NCBI GenBank assembly: GCA_947359465.1 | Contig: OX375877.1 | Span: 54,824,944-54,888,943 of the forward strand | Origin: Metellina segmentata | Taxonomy: Eukaryota > Arthropoda > Arachnida > Araneae > Tetragnathidae | Length of the DNA stretch: 64,000 nucleotides | Direction of reading: 5' to 3' | Shown here: piece by piece, positions 55,618 through 64,000 of the stretch | Layout: each line of letters starts with the position of its first letter | How positions within the stretch are numbered: the first letter of the stretch is position 1 | Program-made: the position numbers and the translations under genes | The notes under the pieces: generated by a model | The model's input: the letters and a program-made list of their open reading frames with translations, nothing else | Told to the model about the DNA's origin: nothing | The model's database searches: none

Positions 55618-55965
55618 CCAAGTTTGCTTTCAGTTTTGTAGACTTCAAAAACTTACGAAATTGTTCCGCTGGCAGACCTTTTAGTATGTTAGAGTCATGA
55701 TTTGTCTGAAAAAGAAGAAAACTAGAAATTTTCCCGAGTAGGACATTTTAAATTACCCCGATATCAGTGGGTAGCGTCCATTAAAGCCCAACATGATTAT
55801 TTTCCCAGGTTTTTTTTTTTCAGTTTTGTCGACTTCAAAACTTTTGAAATTGTTACGCTGGCAAACCTTTTTTGTATGTTAGGCAAGATTTTTCTTGAAA
55901 AGAGTTCACGTGTAGAACATTTTAAATGAACCCGATATCAGTGAATAACGTCCATTGAAGCCCGT
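55618..55965. repeat. Two-copy tandem duplication, ~190 bp
   Basis: TCAGTTTTGTAGACTTCAAA, GCTGGCAGACCTTTTAGTAT, CCCGATATCAGTGGGTAGCG and TCCATTAAAGCCCAACAT (55630-55795) recur as TCAGTTTTGTCGACTTCAAA, GCTGGCAAACCTTTT, CCCGATATCAGTGAATAACG and TCCATTGAAGCCCGTAAA (55822-55965). Confidence 0.85.
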
Positions 55966-56276
55966 AAACCCAACATCCCTGGATGAAAAAATTTGTAAGT
56001 CGACCGGATCAAGAAAACAGGAGGTTTAGAAAAAAGTTTATTTTGATGCTGATCTTAGTGACCGGTTTCCATTTCAAATATGCACTTTCTCCCATTCGTC
56101 ACTACTCTATGCAGTGACCTTGTCACCAAATTACGCCGGTGTTGCTCTATCACCTTGTCGTTCAGTGATTTCTACATCTGGTTAGTTAGAGACTTTATCT
56201 AACGCTCGCTAACCCCGGTGATTGCTACGCATTCCCATTTAATTGCGAAGAGATCCAATTGACGTGACTTCAAAAT

Positions 56277-57329
56277 TAGGGATTGCAATCCTATCCGGTA
56301 ATCCACCGGATTCGGCATCGTTTGCCTACCTAACGGATCCAGCAACATCTATCGAATCCTGTCCGGATTCGATAAAACCGAATTTTTTTAAATTAAATAA
56401 TCGATTATTCAAATCGTTAACAAGAAATCGATTGCGAATTAATCGATTATATATTTTTTAAGTCATCTGTTTGGAGAATTCTAGCAAAAATAATAAATTA
56501 AACTATCAATCATATTTTTTTGATGAAGATGAATTAGAAAAGCAAATTCTGCAAGAAAATGAAGACTATTCCAAAAAGACAAACTTTAGAAAAGAAACAG
56601 ATTTTGAGAAAATACTGAAGAAAGAAATTACTTCATATGAAATGGAGTCAAAGGAAAATATTTGTCTCTCATGTACGACTACTTCATGACGGTTAAACCA
56701 ACTAGTGTCGAAGCTGAAAGGGCCTTCTCTGCCGCTAGTTATATTTGCAGTTCATTTTAAGAAGTAGGTTGGGGGATGATTTGTTTCTGTAGATCGTTCT
56801 TTCAAACTCAAAAGTGATTTTTATTACTATATAACTTCGATTTAAGCAATTAAGAAGAATTATGAGTTCCCTTGTTTGTTATGTTGGTCAAAAACTGCCA
56901 CAGATTAGATTTTTATGTTAGTATGAGACAAGGTAAAGTACAATTTATATATCATTTGCTCAAAGACAGAAGAGATAGAGACTACTTAATTTTAGATAAA
57001 TGTAAAATACTACGTATAAAACAAACTGATGTTTATTGGTGTGGAAACTAGTAAGCCTTATCATCATCAATTCGTTTAATTTTTACTACTAGTAGTTACT
57101 ATAATTAATTTCTGGTGATTGATTTCCTACCTATGGATAAGTATTAAATAAGTTGATTTTCTAATGCTAAAATAAATGTTTTGTTCGTCAATTTGGAATA
57201 ATATTCTTTTTACGTAATTTCACTTTGCCGATTTTGGAAAAATACATACTGGTTAGATAGACTTATTAACAAAGTACCAATCCAGCCAGAACCGGCCGGA
57301 TTGAAAATCGTACCGGATTCCAATCCGTA
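56277..57329 (+). mobile_element. hAT element, non-functional
   Basis: The left end TAGGGATTGCAATCC and right end (inverse) TACGGATTGGAATCC are short imperfect inverted repeats, close to the CAGGG start usual in hAT elements. They are flanked by TTCAAAAT (56269-56276) and GTCAAAAT (57330-57337), an 8-base target duplication with one mismatch, the hallmark of hAT. The 1,053-bp length is well short of an autonomous element, and CCGGAT words are frequent in the subterminal parts. Confidence 0.8.
56471..56860 (+). pseudogene. hAT transposase C-terminal remnant
   Basis: After an acidic and lysine-rich stretch (open frame 56471-56689) the frame shifts by one near 56665 and reads LMYDYFMTVKPTSVEAERAF, SAASYICS and, past a stop, a WGMICF/RLGDDLF-like segment. 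PTSVEAERAFSAA followed by an RLGDD pattern is the conserved core of the hAT C-terminal dimerisation domain. The catalytic region and BED zinc finger are missing, and stops plus the frameshift make it inactive. Confidence 0.8.
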
Positions 57330-57364
57330 GTCAAAATCTCTAGGTGGTACCAAATTACTAGGTG

Positions 57365-57446
57365 TTGTCCTCGGATATTTCCCTTAAGGGATTGATCCCG
57401 GACCTTCGTAAATAGCCCGTTGTGTTGCTCTAGTACGACGTTAATT
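57365..57446 (+). mobile_element. SINE tail fragment
   Basis: GTCCTCGGATATTTCCCTTA, GGGATTGATCCCGGACCTTC, CCCGTTGTGTTGCTCTAGT and ACGACGTTAATTAAAA give the best-preserved version of the SINE 3' tail in the window. Confidence 0.65.
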
Positions 57447-57649
57447 AAAAATTACCAAATTGCCACAATCTCTAGCGAAAATATAAAAGATATTCAATTG
57501 AAAAGTTATGTTTTAAAAGAAAATCAAACGTATAAGGTAATATGATGTAAAATTTTCTGCATGATTTCAAATCCGTTGAAATTTTTATTCTATCTTTAAT
57601 GATTGCTGAGACAGAAAAAAGCACTGAAGAACGCCAGTCATCTATATCT

Positions 57650-58085
57650 ATAACCACTGCTCCCTAACACTCGCCAACCCCCGGCGGTTGTTACATAGTG
57701 GGTGAAAATTGCAAAATCTGCATCCTTCTTCTTTCTTCCCATTTCACAAAACACGCTAGAATCAGAAAATGTGGCATGGTTCCAAAGGCTGACGACACAT
57801 AATCTAATTCCTTCTTTCCGAGGTCACCAGAAAAAAGGAAGGAAAGATTGGTAAAATCAAACGATTAGAAACGGGACTGCTTTTCAGCCTGAGTTGATCA
57901 TATGACATTCCGAAACTCGATTCGCGCTGGAGAGCCTTGACCGAGGTACGGGAAAGACGCAAGTTTTGTAAGAAGGGGGAAAGACGGAAGTTGAAAAAAA
58001 CTGGTTCCAGAGTATGACGTAGGTCGAAAATGTCATAATGCAGGTGCTTCTTTGCTGTCCGAAAAGGAAGAAAGGCGGGTAAGAA
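57650..58085. other. Mixed-composition sequence with a repeat fragment
   Basis: CTAACACTCGCCAACCCCCG then GCGGTTGTTAC (57665-57695) resembles the CTAACCCCGGTGATTGCTAC part of the dispersed repeat at 56205. The rest (57700-58080) is purine-rich and unassigned. Confidence 0.35.
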
Positions 58086-58154
58086 AAACTAATATATTCG
58101 TTTTAAAATGTTCTAGATTAAATTTTAAAATTCGGGTTTCGTACAAAATTGCAA

Positions 58155-58395
58155 AATTATTATTTATTATTTATTAATTTTATTAAAATTATTATTTATT
58201 AATTTTATTAAAATTATTATTTATTAATTTTATTAAAATTATTATTTATTAATTTTATTAAAATTATTATTTATTAATTTTATTAAATTATTGTGTATTA
58301 AATTTATTAAAATTTTTACTTATTATTTATTAAATTTATTTAAATTATGATTTATTATTTATTAAATGTATTAAAATTATTATATTATTTTTTTA
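58155..58395. repeat. 25-bp AT-only tandem array, ~8 degenerate copies
   Basis: ATTATTATTTATTAATTTTA then TTAAA repeats about six times almost exactly, then degenerates. It follows directly on a copy of the repeat shared with 21625-21790. Confidence 0.9.
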
Positions 58396-58578
58396 TTGTC
58401 TCAATACAACAATAATTTAACTGTCATAATGTTAGCGTTTTGTTGGACGAAGTGATTAGTGGCATTTCGTGACGATCTTCGGGCTTTGGTGTTGCCGGTC
58501 TCCCAACTGCTCGAGCGGATTTGATTTCGTTTCCTTCCAACTCTTTTTAATCTGTTTTGTTTTGTTCGTTTGCTTTTT

Positions 58579-58715
58579 AATGGTGTTTGGGGGAGTATAT
58601 GAGCAATTTGTTTGCGTTTTGCTGTTCATGTACGTAGAAAACACCATTTTGTGTTGTCTGGGTCAGGCTCCTCCCTTATTGCGCCCTGATCCACCAACAT
58701 TTTTATTTCGAAGCT
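58579..58715 (+). repeat. Possible solo-LTR fragment
   Basis: It starts with the 25-base segment shared with 3908-3932 (TGTTTGGGGGAGTATATGAG) and contains GCGCCCTGATCCACCAACAT, shared inverted with 51524-51560. Two separate shared parts in one 135-bp stretch suggest a repeated element such as an LTR, but no flanking duplication or coding part is found. Confidence 0.35.
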
Positions 58716-58960
58716 AGAGAAGTTTGGATTTTTACGTACTACAATTTAAAGGCTATATTGTAAAAACAAGAATTCTGAAAAAATCTTGTAACTTTCGGCA
58801 GCAGTTTAAGCGTAAATAGTCCCTGGGTGAACGTGACCAGCGTCGTCGGTTGGCAGGAATCGCTTCACGCGATGAGCATTGAATGCTTACAGTCTCAAAC
58901 AACATCTGAACAACAAATATCAGCTTAAGGACGACTGTACAACGTTCCCTCAAAGATATG

Positions 58961-59265
58961 CACTATATGGACAAAAGTATTTGAACACTGTATGTTTTTC
59001 AGAAAAGGCGCTTTTTTTTATATTAATTCTTAACGGGTAGGCCCACCTTTTTCTTGTATTACAGCTGCAACACGTCGAGACATGTTTTCCACAAGTTCTC
59101 TGTACATCTGGGAAGGAATAACTCGCCATGCCTCTAGCAAGGCTGTATGAAGAGATTGTTGTGAAGATAGGCGTGTGTGTCGATCTCGTAATCTTCGCTC
59201 CAGTTTGTCAAACAAGTGCTCGATCGGATTGAGGGATACATTGCCGTAGTAATTTGCCGTAACTA
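58961..59265 (-). pseudogene. Tc1-like element, 3' fragment with transposase C-terminus
   Basis: The terminus CACTATATGGACAAAAGTAT at 58961 matches the element at 33731-34305. The minus-strand frame 59269-59030 reads NPIEHLFDKLERRLRDRHTR, QQSLHTALLEAWRVIPSQMY and RRVAAVIQEKGGPTR: the part from the last catalytic E to the C-terminus. The frame stays open, but everything upstream of the NPIEHLF motif is missing, as are the first two catalytic residues, so it is a 5'-truncated piece. Confidence 0.8.
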
Positions 59266-59378
59266 GCATACAACTTAAGAAATCAAACCTGAAATATTAC
59301 AGTAGAAACGTCATCAACCACGTAAATGAAGAAAAAAAATAGTATTTCTCCAACCAGCAACTGACGGTATTTTCTCCT

Positions 59379-60245
59379 ACTAATGCCAAAGTGACATAAT
59401 GATTCCTAAAATTATTTTGTTTGTAGTAAAATATTTGCTTGATGTCAAAATGCATAATGTCTTTCATTGAACAACACGTTAACAATTGTTCCTTTATTAT
59501 TTGTCCGGTTTAAAAAGAATAAGTTTTAATTAGAATTTAGAAATCATAAGTATTACTTTCATTGAATTTTGCTAATTTTTTAAATATCTTTGAAAAATGC
59601 ATAATTCTAATGCCAAAGTGCCATTGTGGTTCCCAATATTCTTTTGTTTGCAGTAAATTATTTTCTTGGTGTCAAAATGCATAATATCTTTAATTGAACA
59701 ACACATTAACAACTGTTATTTTGTTATTTGTCCGGATTAAAAGGAATACGTTTTAATTAGAATTTAGAAATCATAAGTATTACTTTCATTGAATTTTGCT
59801 AATTTTTTAAATATCTTTGAAAAATGCATAATTCTAATGCCAATGTGCCATTGTGGTTCCCAATATTCTTTTGTTTGTAGTAAAATATTTTCTTGATGTC
59901 AAAATGCATAATTTCTTTCATTGAACAACACGCTAACAATTGTTCTTTTATTATTTGTCCGGTTTAAAAATAATAAGTTTTAATTAGAATTTAGAAATCA
60001 TAAGTATTACTTTCGTTAAATTTTGCTAATTTTTTAAATATCTTTGAAAAATGCATAATTCTAATGTCAAAGTGCCATTGTGGTTCCCAATATTCTTTTG
60101 TTTGTTGTAAAATATTTTCTTGATGTCAAAATGCATAATTTCTTTATTATAAAGCATATTACAATTGCGTTAACAATTGGTCTTTTGTTATTAGTCCGGC
60201 TTAAAAATAATAATCAATATTTAGAATTTAGAAATCATAAATATT
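59379..60245. repeat. 227-bp tandem array, ~3.8 copies
   Basis: AATGCCAAAGTGACATAATG (or close variant) recurs at 59382, 59609, 59836 and 60063, exactly 227 bases apart, each followed by GATGTCAAAATGCATAAT, ATTTGTCCGG and AAATCATAAGTATTACTTTC. The unit length is notably constant, and copies are highly similar. Confidence 0.95.
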
Positions 60246-60249
60246 GCTT

Positions 60250-62980
60250 AATATTATTTACAACGAATTCAAATTTCAGAAATGTAGTTAAAGAATCTTA
60301 TTTTAGAAAGTGAAAAGTTGCTTTTTGAAATATCTTCTAAAATCAATTCGTTATATTAAGTAGTTTTCTAATTACGTAGACTGAAAAAAAGCACATTTTC
60401 TTGTTTTATGTCCAATCAAGATAAATAATATTTTATTTAATGAAAAAGCAAAATATTGTGAAATGAAAACAATAAGATAATTGCTTCAAATAAAAGGGGC
60501 AGAAAGAAAAACATAATGAATATGCAATATAACTAAAATAAAAAGGAATGAAAAACTAAACATTCTATGCATTGATTTGGCAATTATGTTTATCTTTGGT
60601 TTTTAATAACAGAAAGAAACAATTTCGTATTATAATGTTTACTTAAGTTTCAATAATAACTTAAATAGGTTTCTAAAAATCTGATAACAACATCACAAAG
60701 GACTTTAAAATCGGATTTATAACGACATTGCGTGTTGTTTTAATATTAGATTTAAAATTTAATGTCGTTGTTAATTCTCAGCTTTGGGAATTCTTATCAC
60801 TTTCAATTGGTAACATATCAACCTCTGCAATATCATTTTTTTCAAAACGTACACCTAATTTGATAAAAGTACAAGTTTTTCACTTTGTTTTTAGGAAAAT
60901 AAGAAGTAGGCAACTCAAATTAAGACGAAGAATTTATTCGATGTTTATTCTCAGTGGTTATTTTTTACTGCGCAATTGCTTTTATTTTTCTTTATATTAT
61001 CCTCTCTTTTACGTTTCTGAATGCTTAAATCTGAAGATTGTTCTTAAACGTGGATATACTTTTAAAAATATTTGTTCAAGATTTACAATAGAAAATGATT
61101 AATAATTGTTTTAATTTACGAAAGTTATTCTAATTTGCTATAGTTTTTTAGTTTTTTTTTTTTTCATTCTGGTAACGATAGAACTAATCAGGTTTTAGGA
61201 ACCGTTTCTATATAGATACTGCATATTAATGCTTAAGGTAATGTTTTTATTGGAATTTGAAATCTTTGTGTGTGTGTGTGTGTGATGCATATTTTGTAAT
61301 GTAATAAATTCCTTAATGTGATCATGTTTGTTTCAACGACTCAGACTTCATACACATTTTCAATTCATATTTGATACTACTATGCTTGTACTCTTATCAA
61401 AACAAAACAGCTAACAAAGTTTTTTCAGAATTTAGCAGTAAAAATAAGATAGATCTGCTGGAAAAGTGGGGGAATAAGAACTAATTATGACATTTCTCTC
61501 TTAACATTAAAATTTGAACAATTTGTAAATGTTTTATTAAATTTTTAATGCACTAATTCAATTCTATTAATGTATGTTTATTTCATGTTAGATATATCAT
61601 ATTACAATTTTTTCCCCATAGGGAAGTATATTTAACTTATAAAAAACATTTACTTTGTTATTATCTATGTACACTATTATAATGCATATTTTACCTTTCA
61701 AGTGATGTTTGCCTTTTCCCAAACTTACCACTTACTTATAAGATTTATTTTTTATACTGTGTTTACAAATGGATTTTTGAGTTTAGAGACTACTTTGCTT
61801 CGTAACATCTTTTCTTTTTAAGAGCATAAAATGTTTATTTATAGCAGATAATTGACAACAATATATCATATTCATTTTATGAAGTGAAATAACTATATGC
61901 TTCACAATTGTCAGTGATGTAAACATTAAAGCTCTCTTCATAAGATTCCATTCTATTAAAAACTATGGCTATAACTGTGAATCCCCTATAGTGTTATCTA
62001 TCATTGTATATCCTTAAAACTATTTTGATATTTCTGTGAGTTACGAAGGGGGTAAAATAAATTAATTTTTATTGTCTTTATTATTATACTCACATAATAA
62101 TAATTTAAATACAAATCCTAACTCTAAAGTGCATACAATTAAAAATTCACAACTGAATGATGATTCCTTGAAATTAAAAACAAATTCATTATTAAACTTG
62201 ATAAAATCTAAGATTGAACTACTTATATGTACATTGAAGTAAATTTCTTCATAACAAACTTTATTCGACTTATCAATTTCTAAATTATGTCCTATTAGAC
62301 ATTCAGACTATTTTCGTTCTATGTTTATTTGTTTTAAATTTTTTCAAATGACATTTCGTTCTTTTCGATTTATTTTTACAAAATATATATGATTTATAGA
62401 TTATAAAATTGGATTGACTGTAATAAGTGAAATCGATTGATTAGAAGTTTAGTAAAAGGATTGACTGATATATCAATAGATTTTATTTATTTAAAAATTA
62501 ATAACGTAATCTTACCTTTTATTTCATACATTATGGTTTAGTTTATTTATAATGTGTTTAATTCATGTAAATCATGTTCATAATAGCAAAAGAAATAAAA
62601 ACAATGTTTCTAAATTGTAGTCTCATTTTATTTCATTTTATTTAAGGAACCACATGTAGTTATATCCCATACAGCGTTGAATACCCTTACAGATTTCTAG
62701 ATATGTAGTGATAAAAAAATTAGTTCCAAAAATACTGCAGATCAAATTCTCAGAGTACTGATTATAATGTACTATGATAATAATGTACTGAAAAAGGTGC
62801 ATATCATAAGAGTAAAAAAAATTTATTCGAATTTTAATTTTGCAACCTGTGAATCCAGTGACATCGAAGAAAAGCAAATTTCGATCATTAAATTATGACG
62901 TGTTTCAAGATTTATTATATTCTTTTTAAGACTAGATGCGCTTTTTTGAAATGATCAATACCTATGCAATACAAAACCTC
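60250..62980. other. AT-rich stretch, nothing recognised
   Basis: Very AT-rich DNA with a (TG)n run at 61267-61283. A 124-codon frame (60728-61102, plus), rich in F, L, S and I, has no recognisable domain and could be chance in this composition. Confidence 0.4.
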
Positions 62981-63049
62981 TGTCATGTGCAGTATACGGA
63001 TCCAAGCATAATCGCGCAGCTTTGTTTCTCTGAAATACAAATCCCACAC

Positions 63050-64000
63050 ACACACGTTTTCCTCACTGCAAATAGGAATGGGAAGGAATGGAGTTGAGAG
63101 AATGATACATCCACCCCAAAGGAAAACGAGAAAGACGAAGGAGGGTGGAGCAGAAGAAAGAAAAAAAAAGAAAACGCGCGATAATAGCCGAAGAGAGGAA
63201 CGAGCGTCACGTTACTTGAAAGGGAATAAATGAAAAGTCTGCCTTCCATTTTCCATTTGTGTTGCCACTACTTTGTGCCGGAATAAAAGAAAAGGCTCTC
63301 TCGCTGCCTCCTGATTGATAATGTGTTGGCAAAACCTAGTAAGCGATCGGGGAGGCATGCGAATAGCACAGGCGAGAAAAAAAGAGCAAATCATAAAAGG
63401 CGGGAAAGCCGCAAATGCATTTCCAACTGCAGAAGCCCCGCGCCAATTATGTTGTTAGGCGACCGCCCGCTAAGGAGGTTAGGCCTAAAAGCCACTCTCT
63501 CTGACTTATGTTTATGACTGTAAACATTAAACGTGTTTAGTCGAGGCCCTAAAGGAATTATCGCTCTGCTCCTCACTAATTCAATACCTCCATTAGCAGA
63601 GAAGCGACGCACTAAGTACATATATTAATAACCACCGGCGCATTTCTCTGTACCCGCTCTCCCGTATATATATAGGACTCTGTAATCAGATTGCAGGCAT
63701 CCACCAATATGTCATATTCTCAGTCCGGGCTTCAGATCAAATATTAATGCCAGCGAGCGAGAGAGAGAGCCTTGCCGCTGTTTCATTATTTAGCACCTCG
63801 CGGTCCGTTTGAAGTAGAGAGTCTAAACGCCCGCTCGCTTTAATGGCATTAAGAAATGGGGAAGCGTCGGTCTTCGGCCGGTAGGGGGCGCGTCACGATG
63901 TTTTAAAAAGTTATCCGGTGGGATAATTCGGGAGGGGGCTTTTTAGATTTATCTTTCTCTCTCTCTCTTTCTGCCCAATCGAAGCGGAGAGGGAGGGAAA
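63050..64000. promoter_or_regulatory. GC-richer unique island at right edge, candidate regulatory block
   Basis: The last kilobase is the longest unique, GC-richer stretch. It starts with purine-rich DNA (63080-63180) and continues with a forkhead-like GTAAACA (63521), ATTA and TAATGG cores (for example 63841), several GCGAGAGAGAG/CTCTCTCT GAGA-type runs (63757-63770 and 63955-63972) and a TATATATATAGGAC (63665). GAGA runs and CG words suit an arthropod promoter or a conserved block near a developmental gene. Frames of 60-88 codons on both strands are open but unrecognised. I cannot tell promoter from enhancer or 5' exon. Confidence 0.35.

Larger units (their letters stand above)
56100..57360 (+). 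repeat. Dispersed repeat interrupted by a hAT element
   Basis: CCCCGGTGATTGCTACGCAT, AATTGCGAAGAGATCCAATT and GACGTGACTTCAAAAT lead up to 56276; after the hAT element TCAAAATCTCTAGG resumes. The uninterrupted form at 50806 reads GTGTGACTTCACAATCTC, so the two sides join as expected. Confidence 0.6.

Noticed and set aside
60728..61102. 124-codon frame as a gene
   Set aside because: F/L/I-rich product without motif in very AT-rich DNA; no supporting signal seen.

Overview
The window reads as non-coding, repeat-rich eukaryotic DNA. It is AT-rich, dense in decayed DNA transposons, and shows no convincing intact host protein-coding gene, rRNA or tRNA gene. The mix of families fits an arthropod genome: Tc1-like DD34E elements, a mariner remnant, hAT, Tigger/pogo, Helitrons ending in CTAG, TTAA-flanked MITEs and a tRNA-headed SINE. 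From general familiarity with similar SINE and Tc1 types I lean towards a spider, but this is an inference and the sequence does not prove it. The window is best seen as an intron or intergenic region, perhaps near a developmental gene. I say this because several GC-richer, complex islands (about 1-240, 4930-5400, 15255-15650, 24050-24420, 32720-33260, 52850-53480 and 63050-64000) stand out from the background and look like candidate conserved or regulatory blocks.

Layout. 0-10 kb: a GC-richer left edge, a foldback element, a Helitron 3' end next to a 19-bp tandem array, a candidate regulatory island near 5.2 kb, a perfect hairpin leading into a 38-bp array, and a 35-bp array. 9.7-16 kb: a TTAA-type MITE abutting a Tigger/pogo transposase remnant, a second MITE, an internally deleted Tc1 element whose 3' terminus has been amplified in tandem at two levels, and a GC-richer island. 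16-22 kb: a Helitron remnant, then a roughly 3-kb element with long inverted arms, a further MITE and a near full-length SINE. 23-36 kb: a TA-flanked TIR element, a 77-bp minisatellite that may lie inside a Helitron, a complete non-autonomous Helitron (29510-31179), a Tc1 copy nested in a TTAA MITE, and two copies of a roughly 700-bp dispersed repeat with internal tandem arrays. 36-46 kb: a duplicated block in which one copy carries a SINE with a target-site duplication and the other is the empty site, a mariner pseudogene, and a second Helitron split by a Tc1 element that is nearly intact (one open frame with three nonsense codons). 47-50.3 kb: a ten-copy satellite of about 320-bp units, most of which encode the same short hydrophobic peptide. 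51-64 kb: a pogo-type TIR element carrying a module shared with the Helitrons, a hAT element nested in another repeat, a 227-bp four-copy array, a Tc1 fragment and a GC-rich right edge.

There is no operon-like or pathway relationship among features; the organisation is insertion history. At least four nested insertions can be ordered in time: Tc1 into Helitron, Tc1 into MITE, hAT into dispersed repeat, and SINE into duplicated block. The most unusual structures are the peptide-encoding satellite at 47.4-50.3 kb, the tandem amplification of a Tc1 terminus at 14.5-15.2 kb, and the shared roughly 0.3-0.5-kb module found in both Helitrons and a TIR element.
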